Shown here: piece by piece, positions 17,239-26,307 of the stretch
Position numbering within the stretch: position 1 is the first letter of the stretch
Layout: the number at the start of each line of letters is the position of its first letter
Assembly: GCA_004321925.1 (NCBI GenBank)
Contig: SCQH01000008.1
Location: forward strand, 1-64,000
Source: Nitrospirota bacterium
Lineage (GTDB): Bacteria; Nitrospirota; Thermodesulfovibrionia; Thermodesulfovibrionales; UBA6898
Direction: 5' to 3'
DNA length: 64,000 bases
Position numbers and translations under genes: made by a program
The notes under the pieces: generated by a model
Database searches by the model: none
The model's input: only the letters and a program-made list of their open reading frames with translations
What the model was told of the DNA's origin: nothing

Positions 17239-19392
17239 CTAGCTTCTCATCAGTGAGGCCAATCGCTCCCTGAGGCCGGTATGCCGCATCTGTGGCTTGT
17301 TGTTCCTTATGGCTATGCCCAGGGCCTTTTTGGTGCCGACGATAATGACAAGCTTTTTCCCCCGCGTTATCGCAGTATAGAGAAGGTTCTTCTGGAGCAT
17401 CATGTAATGCTGCGTCAGAAGCGGCATGACAACAACCGGGTATTCACTCCCCTGTGATTTATGGACAGAGATGGCGTATGCAAGCACAATTTCGTCGAGC
17501 TCCGCAAGTTCGTACGTGACCGGCCTGCCGTCGAAAGCAACACTAACATGCTGGTCTTCCCGGTCAATTGAAAGGACAGTTCCGATATCCCCGTTAAAGA
17601 CGTCCTTATCATAATTGTTCCTGATCTGCATCACCTTATCGCTGGTCTTTAGGGTCCTGCCGCCTCTGATAAGCAGGTCCGTCGAAGGGTTCAGGCATCT
17701 CTGAAGCTCGATATTAAGGTTGGCTGCCCCGATGATCCCCCGGTGCATGGGTGACAGGACCTGAATATCTCTGATCGGGTGATACCCGAATTTCTGCGGT
17801 ATCCTGGCCGCACAGAGGGAGACCACCTTCTGTGCGGCCTCTTCAGGGTCTTCGCATTCAATGAAATAAAAATCCTGAGGGACCTCTTTTGAGGAACTGA
17901 GAATAGGGAACTCATCATTGTTGATCCTGTGTGCGTTTCTGATGATAAGGCTCTCGCCCGATTGCCTGAAGATCTCCCTGAGCCTGATGGTCTGCACCGC
18001 TCCGGAATCAATGATATCCCGTAATACATTACCGGGCCCGACAGACGGAAGCTGGTCCACATCTCCGACAAAGATCAGCGCAGCCTGTCTCGGCACAGCC
18101 TGAAGGAGATGGTACATAAGCACGGTATCGATCATGGATGCTTCGTCTATGATGACCAGGTCTGCCCCGAGAGGATTCGCATCATTTCTGCTGAAACCTC
18201 CCTGCCTTGGGTTGAATTCCAGCAGGCGGTGAATGGTTTTGGCCTCCTGGCCAGAGGCCTCTGCCATCCTTTTGGCGGCTCTCCCGGTCGGTGCAGCAAG
18301 AAGGACACGTTGTCCCGACTTCCGGTAAAGACTGAGGATCGCCCTGATTATCGTTGTCTTGCCGGTGCCGGGTCCGCCGGTGATTATGCAGACCTTTGTC
18401 TTCAGGGAGGAAAGGACTGCGCTCTTCTGTTTTTCCGCAAGCTGAATGCTCAGATCTTTCTGGATGCCCTCCAGGGAAAGGTCTTGTGTGAGAAGACCGG
18501 GCTCCCGTGGTGATGAGAGAAAAGAGGCCAGAAACTCAGCAATCCCTTTTTCGGCATTATAGAACAGCGTCAGGTAAACGTTCTCCTCTGTGATAACGAC
18601 TCTTTTGTCTGCAGCCAGCTTTTCGATTGAGGCATTGATGGTCGTCTCATTGATCGCCAGCACCTTAAAGCACTCCTCAACGAGGGAGGAACGGGGATAA
18701 TAAACGTGACCTTCGTCAGCCATCTGCTGCAGGACATACAGTATCCCTTCTTCAGCTCTGATAGCAGCATCTTCAGGTATCCCCAGTTTCCGTGCGATCG
18801 TGTCTGCGGTGAGGAACCCGACTCCGAAGATGTCAGCTGCAAGACGGTAGGGATTTTCCCTGACGATCCTGATCGAGTCCCTGCCGTATTGCTTAAAGAT
18901 CCGTGCCGCATAGGACGCGCTCACCTCATGGCCCTGCAAGAACAGCATCACTTCGCGGATCTCTTTTTGCTCAGACCATGCGGTCCTTATCATGTCGATC
19001 CTTTTGGCGCCGATACCTTCCACCTCAGTGAGTCTGCCGCTGTCGTGTTCGATGATATCGAGTGTCTTCTCTGCAAATGCGTCGATCAGTCTTTTCGCCA
19101 TGACAGGCCCGATCCCCTTGATCAGTCCTGAACCCAGGTATCGCTCGATTCCCTTGACCGTGGCAGGTATGACGGTCTCATACGAGGATACCCTGAACTG
19201 CTGGCCGTATTTCGGATGGCTGTCCCAATCACCCTGCAGCCTGAGCATCTCGCCGGGCGATACAGAGACAAGATTACCGACAACCGTGACCAGATCCTTC
19301 TGCCCCTGGACCTTTATCTTCGCGATCGTATAGTGATTCTCTTCATTGTGAAACGTAACACGTTCCAGCTGCCCCTGAAGCTCTGTTGCCAT
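17239..19392 (-). CDS. recD2: RecD2-type DNA helicase
   Basis: The 717-residue protein has the RecD2 layout: an N-terminal OB-like region, helix-hairpin-helix repeats (RYLGSGLIKGIGPVMAKRL; TEVEGIGAKRIDMI) and an SF1B helicase core. Walker A GGPGTGKTT lies near residue 340, with APTGRAAKRM, motif II VIIDEASM, and GDVDQLPSVGPGNVL following. The C-terminal motif ISVHKSQGSEYPVVV is intact. RecD2 is a 5'-3' helicase of bacteria without RecBCD roles here, acting in replication-fork and DNA repair. No Shine-Dalgarno precedes the ATG; a TACAAT at 19398-19403 would place transcription start near the ATG itself. The gene is separated from hemE by a terminator. Confidence 0.95.
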   Translation of the reverse strand: MATELQGQLERVTFHNEENHYTIAKIKVQGQKDLVTVVGNLVSVSPGEMLRLQGDWDSHPKYGQQFRVSSYETVIPATVKGIERYLGSGLIKGIGPVMAKRLIDAFAEKTLDIIEHDSGRLTEVEGIGAKRIDMIRTAWSEQKEIREVMLFLQGHEVSASYAARIFKQYGRDSIRIVRENPYRLAADIFGVGFLTADTIARKLGIPEDAAIRAEEGILYVLQQMADEGHVYYPRSSLVEECFKVLAINETTINASIEKLAADKRVVITEENVYLTLFYNAEKGIAEFLASFLSSPREPGLLTQDLSLEGIQKDLSIQLAEKQKSAVLSSLKTKVCIITGGPGTGKTTIIRAILSLYRKSGQRVLLAAPTGRAAKRMAEASGQEAKTIHRLLEFNPRQGGFSRNDANPLGADLVIIDEASMIDTVLMYHLLQAVPRQAALIFVGDVDQLPSVGPGNVLRDIIDSGAVQTIRLREIFRQSGESLIIRNAHRINNDEFPILSSSKEVPQDFYFIECEDPEEAAQKVVSLCAARIPQKFGYHPIRDIQVLSPMHRGIIGAANLNIELQRCLNPSTDLLIRGGRTLKTSDKVMQIRNNYDKDVFNGDIGTVLSIDREDQHVSVAFDGRPVTYELAELDEIVLAYAISVHKSQGSEYPVVVMPLLTQHYMMLQKNLLYTAITRGKKLVIIVGTKKALGIAIRNNKPQMRHTGLRERLASLMRS

Positions 19393-19464
19393 GGCTTATT
19401 GTACCTTAACGCCACCGGGGTTTTGTAACGAAGTGTTTGCGGATTTACTTGTTCAGGAGGGAAT

Positions 19465-19490
19465 AAAAAAGGCCCCTCAGAAGAGGGGCC
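19465..19490 (-). terminator. Intrinsic terminator after hemE
   Basis: On the minus strand an 8-bp GC-rich stem (19483-19490 with 19471-19478), 4-base loop and a run of six T (19465-19470) form a classic rho-independent terminator, 30 bases after hemE. It would end the vorB-hflX-radical SAM-hemE run and insulate recD2. Confidence 0.92.
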
Positions 19491-19519
19491 CTGGGTGAAG
19501 GGAGGCTAAGCTGAACTTA

Positions 19520-20548
19520 TCATTTTCTGCTCAGGCGATGAACTGCCTCGACCATGGCGATAGCATTTTCAACCGGGGTCTCAGGCAGTATGCCGTGTCC
19601 GAGATTGAAAATATGACCGCGGGCACCCTCGGCCCTGTTGAGGACGTCCTGGACCCTCTCATCGATATGTTCATGAGGAGCAAACAAAACGCAGGGGTCA
19701 AGATTGCCCTGGATCGATGCCTTCTTCCCGATCTTCTTGACCGCCTTATGCATATCGACCCGCCAGTCAATGCCGATGACGTCGGCCCCGCATTTCTTGA
19801 CGACCTTGAGGATGCCGGCACAGTCGTTGGCAAAATAGATCACCGGCACCTCATATTTCTTTAATGCCTTAATGGTGGTTTTGACATAGGGGAAGATAAC
19901 ATTCTCATAATCGTACGGGGCCAGATTCCCTGCCCATGAATCAAACAGCTGCACTGCCTGCGCGCCGGCCCTGATCTGTGCGGAGAGATATTCGATAATG
20001 GTCGCTGTTATCTTTTCCAGCAGGCCTGCGAAAAGACCGGGGTTCTGGTACATCATTTTTTTGGTATGGGCAAAGTTCCTGGAACTGCCGCCCTCGATAA
20101 TATAGGTCGCCAGCGTATAAGGGGCCCCCGAAAAACCGATGAGCGGCACTTTTCCGGCAAGCTCCTGCCGGAGCATTCTTATCGCCTCAAGGACAAAGGG
20201 CATGCTGTCTTCAGTATCCGGGATGACAAGCCTGTCGACACCCGATTTGCTCCTGACCGGGTCACCCAGGATCGGTCCCTTTTTATCAGAGAACTCAAGG
20301 TGCATTCCCATCGCCTCAACCGGTATCAGGATGTCAGAAAAGAGTATCGCCGCATCCACGTTCAGTATGTCTACCGGCTGAAGGGTCACCTTTGTAGCAA
20401 GTTCAGGCGTCTTGCACAGGGTCAGAAAGTCTACCTTCGACCTGACCTCCTGGTACTCCTTCATGTAGCGGCCTGCCTGCCTCATCAGCCAGACCGGTGT
20501 ATAATCGACTTCCTCTCCCCTGCATGCCTTTAAAAACGTATCGTTCAT
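19520..20548 (-). CDS. hemE: Uroporphyrinogen decarboxylase
   Basis: HemE decarboxylates uroporphyrinogen III to coproporphyrinogen III. Conserved motifs include the N-terminal WLMRQAGRYMKEY with catalytic Arg residues, GFSGAPYTLATYI and the C-terminal LGHGILPETPVEN. I place the start at the ATG 20548, giving 342 residues beginning MNDTFLKAC; the ATG overlaps the upstream TAA by one base (TAATG). An in-frame ATG at 20587 would add 13 unlikely residues. It follows a radical SAM gene and is followed by a terminator. Confidence 0.95.
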   Translation of the reverse strand: MNDTFLKACRGEEVDYTPVWLMRQAGRYMKEYQEVRSKVDFLTLCKTPELATKVTLQPVDILNVDAAILFSDILIPVEAMGMHLEFSDKKGPILGDPVRSKSGVDRLVIPDTEDSMPFVLEAIRMLRQELAGKVPLIGFSGAPYTLATYIIEGGSSRNFAHTKKMMYQNPGLFAGLLEKITATIIEYLSAQIRAGAQAVQLFDSWAGNLAPYDYENVIFPYVKTTIKALKKYEVPVIYFANDCAGILKVVKKCGADVIGIDWRVDMHKAVKKIGKKASIQGNLDPCVLFAPHEHIDERVQDVLNRAEGARGHIFNLGHGILPETPVENAIAMVEAVHRLSRK

Positions 20549-21615
20549 TATTCTGCCTTTCTTAATTTCACTGGAGTATAACTGCAAAACGGTTCTTCTT
20601 CAAGGTAATCGCCATAAACAGAGTAAGCGCGGGCTCGGCAGCCGCCGCAGACGTTCACGAACTCGCAGGAACCGCACCGCCCCTTGTATTTTTTGAAGTC
20701 TCTGAGGTCTTTGAATAGATCGGAGTTCTCCCAAATGTCCTTGAAGGACTGCTGACGAATATTGCCGGCAGGTTTTGGAAAATAACTGCAGGGCAGGACA
20801 TTGCCGTCGACATCGACGAGACAGATAAGCTGTCCGGCCAGACAGCCTTTTGATCCTCCGGTCGAGAATTTCAACGTACGGCGCTTGACGGCCGTTCCCT
20901 CTTCCTTGTTCTTCTGAAGCACGACCCGGTAGTAATGAGGTGCACAGGTCGGCCTCACCAGCATCAGGTCCTCGTCTTTTTCCATGGTATAGTGCCAGTC
21001 GAGTATGCCGTCATATTCTTCTTTCGAAATGAGCTCTTTCATGATATCCTCACCCCTGCCGGTCGGGACGATCATGAACATATACCAGGCCGTCGCTCCC
21101 AGCTCTTTTGCCAGTTTATAGACCTGCGGAATCTGTTCCTGATTTCTCTTGGTGAATGAGGAGTTGATGATGAACTCAATGCCATGCTTTTTGAAAAGCC
21201 GCGCAGCATTCAGTGTGCCTTCAAATGCCCCTTTCTGGCTTCTGAAGTCGTCATGGACCTCAGCGTCGGCGCCGTCCAGGCTGAGTGAGACAATGCGGAT
21301 GCCTGAGGTCTTTATCTTTTCGCATATCTCCTCGTTGACGAGAGTGCCGTTCGTGGCCAGACACATCCGGAGCCCCTTGTCGGTCCCATAGCGGGCTATC
21401 TCAAAGACATCCTGGCGTGTCAGGGGCTCGCCCCCCGAGAGCACAACAACCGGGTTGGCATAGCTCACGATGTCGTCGAGGACCCTGAAGGCCTCCTGCG
21501 TGCTGAAATCAGGGTGTCCCGTCACTTCCATTTCGGACGAAGAGCGGCAATGAACACACCTGAGGTTACATCTCCTGGTTATTTCCCAGGCTATCCATTT
21601 CGGTACAAATTCCAT
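20548..21615 (-). CDS. Radical SAM/SPASM protein, heme-pathway type (AhbC/AhbD/NirJ-like)
   Basis: The 355-residue enzyme has the radical SAM cluster motif C-x3-C-x2-C at Cys16, Cys20 and Cys23 ([10 protein letters not shown]), the GGEPL motif, and a C-terminal SPASM domain with further cysteines (KGCLAG...LPCSY...[15 protein letters not shown]). Proteins of this kind linked to heme or heme d1 synthesis include AhbC, AhbD and NirJ, which act on iron-porphyrin side chains. Its one-base coupling to hemE supports a tetrapyrrole role, but the exact reaction is inferred. An AAGGA site precedes the ATG. Other SPASM peptide-modifying roles cannot be excluded. Confidence 0.85.
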   Translation of the reverse strand: MEFVPKWIAWEITRRCNLRCVHCRSSSEMEVTGHPDFSTQEAFRVLDDIVSYANPVVVLSGGEPLTRQDVFEIARYGTDKGLRMCLATNGTLVNEEICEKIKTSGIRIVSLSLDGADAEVHDDFRSQKGAFEGTLNAARLFKKHGIEFIINSSFTKRNQEQIPQVYKLAKELGATAWYMFMIVPTGRGEDIMKELISKEEYDGILDWHYTMEKDEDLMLVRPTCAPHYYRVVLQKNKEEGTAVKRRTLKFSTGGSKGCLAGQLICLVDVDGNVLPCSYFPKPAGNIRQQSFKDIWENSDLFKDLRDFKKYKGRCGSCEFVNVCGGCRARAYSVYGDYLEEEPFCSYTPVKLRKAE

Positions 21616-21643
21616 GAGGTTTCCTTATGATAACTTTTTATTA

Positions 21644-23305
21644 TTATACCTTTAACAGGTCCATTTTTTCATTAAAGACATATTTCTCGACCGCTTCCAG
21701 CAGCGGGGCAAAGGTTGTATTATCAACTGCTGAGACCGGTATCGCATGGTATCTCTGCGACAGGTTCAGCACTTCCCGGGGGGGGATCAGGTCTGTCTTG
21801 TTGAAGACGAGGAGTCTCGGCTTATTTGCAAGGTCAAGACCCTTCAGGATCGTATCCACCGCCGTCATATGCTGTTCTGCCCGCGGACTGGAAATATCAA
21901 CGACATGCAGGAGGAGGTCTGCATCCTGCAGTTCTTCAAGGGTAGACCTGAATGCGGCAAGCAGGTCCTTCGGAAGGTCCCTGATGAACCCGACGGTGTC
22001 CGTGATGATGATCTCCCGTTCATGCGGGAACCTGAGCCGCCTGCTCGCCGTGTCAAGGGTTGCAAAGAGCTTGTCTTCAACAAAGGTTGCGCTCTTTGTC
22101 AGGGCATTCAGCAGTGTTGATTTGCCTGCGTTCGTATACCCCACTATCGAAACGATCGGGACCCTGCAGGCAATGCGCCGCGTCTTCCTCTGCCGGCGTG
22201 CCTCGCTCAATGATTTCAGCTCTTTTTCGAGAAGGGCGATCCTGTCCCGGACCCTTCTGCGGTCGACCTCAAGTTTCATCTCGCCGGGGCCCCTCCCGCC
22301 TATGCCGCCCATGAGCTTTGACATTGCCGTCCCTTTGCCGGTAAGGCGGGGCAGGCGGTATTTGAGCTGCGCGAGCTCCACCTGCACCTTGCCGTCCCTG
22401 CTGTGGGCACGCCGGGCAAAAATATCGAGGATGAGCTGGGACCGGTCAATGACCTTCAGCTCAGTCAGGTCATTGATGGACTTGATCTGCGACGGATTGA
22501 GGTCCTGGTCAAAGATCAGCATTGTGGCTCCCCTGTTCATGGCGGTGATGACAAGGTCCTTGAGCTTCCCCTCTCCGAGGAGATACTTCGGATTTATTTC
22601 TTTCGGTTTCTGTATGACCGTCTCAAGCACAGTGACATTGCTTGAGAGCGCAAGGTCTCTCAGTTCATCCATGGAATCTTCCAGCTCATAACGGGGCCCC
22701 GTCGAAACACTGACCAGGATGGCACTTTCATGTGCCGTGCGGTCGGGCTGAACGCCCTGACCCTTGGTCGTCGTAAATCCGCGCGACCTCTCAAACTCCT
22801 CTTCCAGGGAGGTAATGAACGGCCTGAAATCAAAGTCATGGTCATAAAAATCTGCCGGGGGCAGCACCTCAACACCGGTATTGAGGGCCTGAGGGATGAG
22901 ATGTGCAATATGGAGGGCTGAGGGCTGGTCCTTATTCAGACCTATGGCCGCAATGACGTCGAACCTAAGCAGGGAAAGGTCAGTTATGTCGTCCTTGTTC
23001 AGGGGGTCGTTGTTGAGATGGGTATGGATGAAACGCAGGCCCCGGAGCGCCTTTTTGCCCAGGGGATAATCATCAAGAGGCGGGAGGAACATGCCCCGGG
23101 CATCTCCGACGATAACATGGGTGATGATCCCCTTCCGCGAGGCGATGACCCCGACCTGACGGTTCAGTTCATACGAGAGAGCGGCAAGATATTTGCCGAG
23201 TTCAAGGGTGATGAGCTCGGAGTGAAGTCGCCTTCTGTATATTTTTTCGAGACTGGCCGTCTGGCTCCCCTTGAGGCCGGTCAGTTTGCCATAGAGTGTC
23301 GGTAT
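21644..23305 (-). CDS. hflX: Ribosome-associated GTPase HflX
   Basis: HflX is a GTPase that binds the 50S subunit and splits stalled ribosomes. The G motifs are present: GYTNAGKST (G1), DTVGF (G3) and NKTD (G4), preceded by the glycine-rich linker GGIGGRGPGEMKLE. Conserved N-terminal domain codons (TLYGKLTGLKGSQ..., LNRQVGVIASRKG) continue about 70 codons upstream of the first ATG at 23092. The best start is an AUA at 23305, 6 bases after a GGAGG Shine-Dalgarno; no ATG, GTG or TTG exists in frame there. This gives 553 residues, matching long HflX forms. An ATG start at 23092 (482 residues) would remove half of the N-terminal domain. Identity is certain; start is not. Confidence 0.9.
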   Translation of the reverse strand: MPTLYGKLTGLKGSQTASLEKIYRRRLHSELITLELGKYLAALSYELNRQVGVIASRKGIITHVIVGDARGMFLPPLDDYPLGKKALRGLRFIHTHLNNDPLNKDDITDLSLLRFDVIAAIGLNKDQPSALHIAHLIPQALNTGVEVLPPADFYDHDFDFRPFITSLEEEFERSRGFTTTKGQGVQPDRTAHESAILVSVSTGPRYELEDSMDELRDLALSSNVTVLETVIQKPKEINPKYLLGEGKLKDLVITAMNRGATMLIFDQDLNPSQIKSINDLTELKVIDRSQLILDIFARRAHSRDGKVQVELAQLKYRLPRLTGKGTAMSKLMGGIGGRGPGEMKLEVDRRRVRDRIALLEKELKSLSEARRQRKTRRIACRVPIVSIVGYTNAGKSTLLNALTKSATFVEDKLFATLDTASRRLRFPHEREIIITDTVGFIRDLPKDLLAAFRSTLEELQDADLLLHVVDISSPRAEQHMTAVDTILKGLDLANKPRLLVFNKTDLIPPREVLNLSQRYHAIPVSAVDNTTFAPLLEAVEKYVFNEKMDLLKV

Positions 23306-23441
23306 GAATATCCTCCGGTAAGAATTATATTCTATACCTATAGTAGCACACCCTGATTTGAAAGAAGCGGTGATGACACTGCTCGACGACCCGACCCTTG
23401 ATCATTTTCACAGAGAGTTCAGGAAGCTCAGAGAAGAGTGA

Positions 23442-24560
23442 TCAGGTCGTCTTGCGGGAGCGTTTCCTTCTCTTATAGGCTGTCATGATCTTCCCACTGA
23501 CCTCTTCTGTCGTAAAGACCGCGCCGCCGGGCTTGCCGAAGAAGATGACGTCAGACCTGCCGTTTACCGCGAGACGGACATCCTCCAGCATCTGGCCGGC
23601 ATTCATCTCCATGACCAGGAAGGAACGTCCCTTAGCAGCCAGCCGGGCAAGGGCCTTCTCAGGGAACGGGAAGAGCGTTACCGGCCGCAAGAGGCCGATC
23701 TTTTTGCCTTGAGCCCTGAATTCCCTGACCGCAGAAAGGGCTATCCTGGCTGCAATGCCATAGGCCACGACGACCAGGTCTGCGTCCTGAAGAAAATAGG
23801 AATCGACGATCACCTCGTTTCTTCTGATAAACTGGTATTTTTCGATCAGGGCGCGGTTCTGGGCCTCAAGCGCTCCCGGTCCCATATAGAGTGTCTTGAT
23901 GACCCGTGGGGGGCGCCCCGTGCAGCCGTCAAGGATCCATTTCTTCGGGGGAAGCTTTGAGGGGCGTGCGTACGGGGTCGGGAGAAAGGGTTCCATCATC
24001 TGGCCGATGACCCCATCACCAAGGAGGATGACCGGGGTCCGGTATTCATCTGCCTTGTCGAAGGCCCGCATCGTCAGGTCCCACATCTCCTGGAGGTTAA
24101 AGGGGGAATAGACGATGCATTTATAGTCTCCATGTCCGCCGCCCTTGACAGCCTGGAAATAATCGGCCTGACTGGCCGTAATATTGCCGAGGCCCGGACC
24201 GCCCCTCTGGATATTGACGATAACTGCAGGAAGTTCAGCGATCGCCAGGAAGGATATGGTCTCCTGCATAAGACTTATTCCGGGACTGCTTGACGAGGTC
24301 ATGGCCCGCGCCCCTGCGGCAGAAGCCCCATACACCATGTTAATGGAGGCGATCTCGCTTTCAGCCTGGATGAAGACACCCCCGACCTCAGGCATTCGTC
24401 TGGCCATATATTCAGGGATCTCATTTTGGGGGGTAATGGGATACCCTGCATAAAACCTGCAGCCGGCCTGGACCGCAGCCTCGGCTATTGCCTCATTCCC
24501 TTTCATGAGGAGATGTCTGTTCTTCAATAGTTTTGTGCCCATTACGGTTGATTGTGCCAT
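23442..24560 (-). CDS. vorB: 2-Oxoacid:ferredoxin oxidoreductase, alpha subunit (VorB-like)
   Basis: The alpha subunit of a ferredoxin-dependent 2-oxoacid oxidoreductase helps convert a 2-oxoacid plus CoA to acyl-CoA, CO2 and reduced ferredoxin. The conserved AGYPITPQNEIPEY and QAESEIASINMVYGAS motifs lie near residues 38-80, with the SSPGISLMQE and RGGPGLGNI segments following. The 372-residue length and sequence style fit the VorB/KorA class, so branched-chain 2-oxoacids or 2-oxoglutarate are likely substrates. No beta or gamma gene is adjacent; matching subunits lie at 35117-36411. The gene is divergent from rimP and may share a transcript with hflX 136 bases downstream. Confidence 0.9.
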   Translation of the reverse strand: MAQSTVMGTKLLKNRHLLMKGNEAIAEAAVQAGCRFYAGYPITPQNEIPEYMARRMPEVGGVFIQAESEIASINMVYGASAAGARAMTSSSSPGISLMQETISFLAIAELPAVIVNIQRGGPGLGNITASQADYFQAVKGGGHGDYKCIVYSPFNLQEMWDLTMRAFDKADEYRTPVILLGDGVIGQMMEPFLPTPYARPSKLPPKKWILDGCTGRPPRVIKTLYMGPGALEAQNRALIEKYQFIRRNEVIVDSYFLQDADLVVVAYGIAARIALSAVREFRAQGKKIGLLRPVTLFPFPEKALARLAAKGRSFLVMEMNAGQMLEDVRLAVNGRSDVIFFGKPGGAVFTTEEVSGKIMTAYKRRKRSRKTT

Positions 24561-24623
24561 ATGCCCGTTGATTATAGCATAGTATGACTTCTATGTTCAG
24601 CCTCACCGCAGTTTCGAAAAGGA

Positions 24624-24653
24624 TTGATTTTTTTGTATTTTTCCTGTTAAGAT
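24624..24653 (+). promoter_or_regulatory. Probable promoter for rimP-nusA
   Basis: TTGATT (24624-24629) and TAAGAT (24648-24653) are separated by 18 bp, with a TG one base before the -10 (extended -10). Transcription would begin near 24660, leaving a leader of about 70 bases that contains the hairpin at 24694-24717. Confidence 0.55.
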
Positions 24654-24693
24654 TATCAATACGAGTCGTACTATTACAGGAGTTGTACAATTT

Positions 24694-24723
24694 AAAGAGT
24701 GGGTGTCCCCACTCTTTTGTTTT
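24694..24723 (+). terminator. Leader terminator/attenuator before rimP-nusA
   Basis: A perfect 10-bp stem (24694-24703 with 24708-24717) with a 4-base loop is followed by T-rich sequence, just before the rimP ATG at 24728. Terminator-like hairpins in this position are known in rimP-nusA leaders; in Bacillus subtilis NusA stimulates termination at the leader and so represses its own operon. The same feedback is a reasonable inference here. Confidence 0.8.
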
Positions 24724-24727
24724 ATAT

Positions 24728-25189
24728 ATGGCAAGCATTCAAAATAAAATTGCGCTTATGGCTGAATCCATATCCCCCGGACATGGATTGCATCTCGTTG
24801 ATATCGAGTTGGCCGGGAGCCCGCGAAGGACGGTCGTCAGGGTTTTTATTGACAAGCCCGGCGGGGTGACCCTGCAAGACTGCGAGCGTTTCAGCAGGGC
24901 ATTGTCAGCGGCACTTGACGTTGAGGATGTTATCAGGACTGCCTATGTCCTTGAGGTCTCCTCTCCGGGTCTCGACAGGCCTCTGAGGAGGCTGCAGGAC
25001 TTTATGCTGAACATCGGCAAGCTCGCACGGGTGAGCATCCGGGAAAAGATAGACGAACAGAGTTTTTTCATTGGCAGGATTACTGAAGTGGACGGGAACA
25101 CCATACGTCTGATTTTAGAGGATAGCAAAGAGGTATTAATACCTTTTGAACAAATCTCGAAGGCACGTCTGGAGATAGAAATACGATGA
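24728..25189 (+). CDS. rimP: Ribosome maturation factor RimP
   Basis: RimP assists 30S subunit maturation. The 153-residue product begins MASIQNKIALMAESI at ATG 24728; an in-frame ATG at 24584 would place the attenuator inside the gene and is rejected. Typical motifs are present: GLHLVDIELAG, VFIDKPGGVTLQDCERFSRAL, YVLEVSSPGLDRPL. The stop overlaps the nusA ATG (ATGA), giving the classic rimP-nusA coupling. Confidence 0.94.
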   Translation: MASIQNKIALMAESISPGHGLHLVDIELAGSPRRTVVRVFIDKPGGVTLQDCERFSRALSAALDVEDVIRTAYVLEVSSPGLDRPLRRLQDFMLNIGKLARVSIREKIDEQSFFIGRITEVDGNTIRLILEDSKEVLIPFEQISKARLEIEIR

Positions 25190-26307
25190 CCAAAGAACTT
25201 TGTCATGTCATAGATCAGATCAGCAGAGAAAAGGGAATATCAAAAGAGATCCTTATAGAGGCGCTTGAGTCTGCGCTTCTGTCAGCGATGAGAAAGAAAT
25301 ACGGCGGCAGGTCCAATATATATCTGAACATAGACCGCCAGAAATGTAACATCAAGCTTTATGAAACCAAGACCGTTGTCGCTGATGTTCAGAACCCTTT
25401 CGAGGAGATCTCGGTAAAGGACGCGCAGGCCAAGGAACCGGGCAGGGTCGAAGGCGATGTCCTGGAGTTCCCCCTTGATCTGCACGACCTCGGCAGGATC
25501 GCTGCCCAGACGGCAAAACAGGTCATTTTCCAGAGGGTCAGGGAAGCTGAGAGGGATGTCATTTTCAACGAGTTCAAGGACAAGACAGGTCAGATCATCA
25601 GCGGCGTTGTCATGAGAAAGGAAAAAGGTGTCTATTTCCTGAACCTTGGCAAGGCCGAGGCTGTCCTCCCGATCAAGGAGACCCTTCCGACCGAGAACCT
25701 GAAACGCGGAGACACGGTAAGGGCCATCATTGAGGATGTCAGGGTGACCTCAAAAGGGCCTGAGATACTTATCTCCAGGGCCACACCGCAGTTTGTGGCA
25801 GGTCTCTTCAAGATGGAGGTCCCGGAGATCAACGAGGGACTGGTCCTGATAAAGAATATTGTCAGAGAACCCGGGGAAAGGACCAAGATTGCCGTTTACT
25901 CGAAGGACACGGCAATTGACCCGGTGGGGTCCTGTGTCGGCATGAAGGGGACGCGGGTACAGACCATTGTCAGGGAACTCAGGGGAGAACGCATCGATAT
26001 CATTCCCTGGACAGATGATCCCCGGATGCTTATTGCACGGGCGCTGAGCCCCGCATCGATCGATAAGATAGGCATCAACGAAGACGGCAAAACAGCGATG
26101 GTCGTGGTGAACGACCAGCAGTTATCCCTTGCCATCGGAAAAAAAGGACAGAACGTCCGGCTTGCAATGAAACTGACCGGCTGGGACATTGATATTATCA
26201 ATGACTCGGAATATTCAAAGATCCGCATGGAAGAGACCGACAAGGCGCTTGAGACCAGCCTGAAAAAGGAAAGCCTGAAAAAAGACATACCGCCTCTTGA
26301 TGGGTAA
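25186..26307 (+). CDS. nusA: Transcription elongation/termination factor NusA
   Basis: NusA binds RNA polymerase and RNA to modulate pausing, termination and antitermination. The 373-residue form has the N-terminal polymerase-binding domain (1-125), S1 domain (about 130-200), KH1 (GSCVGMKGTRVQTIVREL) and KH2 (LAIGKKGQNVRLAMKLTGW). It ends soon after KH2, lacking the acidic repeats found in E. coli NusA, which is common outside Gammaproteobacteria. It overlaps rimP by 4 bases and recG by 8. infB does not follow, unlike the usual order. Confidence 0.96.
   Translation: MTKELCHVIDQISREKGISKEILIEALESALLSAMRKKYGGRSNIYLNIDRQKCNIKLYETKTVVADVQNPFEEISVKDAQAKEPGRVEGDVLEFPLDLHDLGRIAAQTAKQVIFQRVREAERDVIFNEFKDKTGQIISGVVMRKEKGVYFLNLGKAEAVLPIKETLPTENLKRGDTVRAIIEDVRVTSKGPEILISRATPQFVAGLFKMEVPEINEGLVLIKNIVREPGERTKIAVYSKDTAIDPVGSCVGMKGTRVQTIVRELRGERIDIIPWTDDPRMLIARALSPASIDKIGINEDGKTAMVVVNDQQLSLAIGKKGQNVRLAMKLTGWDIDIINDSEYSKIRMEETDKALETSLKKESLKKDIPPLDG

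Noticed and set aside
23018-23356. 112-codon + strand ORF
   Set aside because: It is antisense to the conserved hflX N-terminal region, including the part upstream of the first ATG, so it is a shadow.
23358-23441. Short + strand ORF of 27 codons (TTG 23358 or ATG 23373) between hflX and vorB
   Set aside because: Codons look coding-like, but there is no clear Shine-Dalgarno, no homologue I recognise, and it directly abuts the end of vorB. Too short to support.
24584-24727. Upstream in-frame extension of rimP from ATG 24584
   Set aside because: It would span the promoter and attenuator hairpin and its residues do not match RimP.
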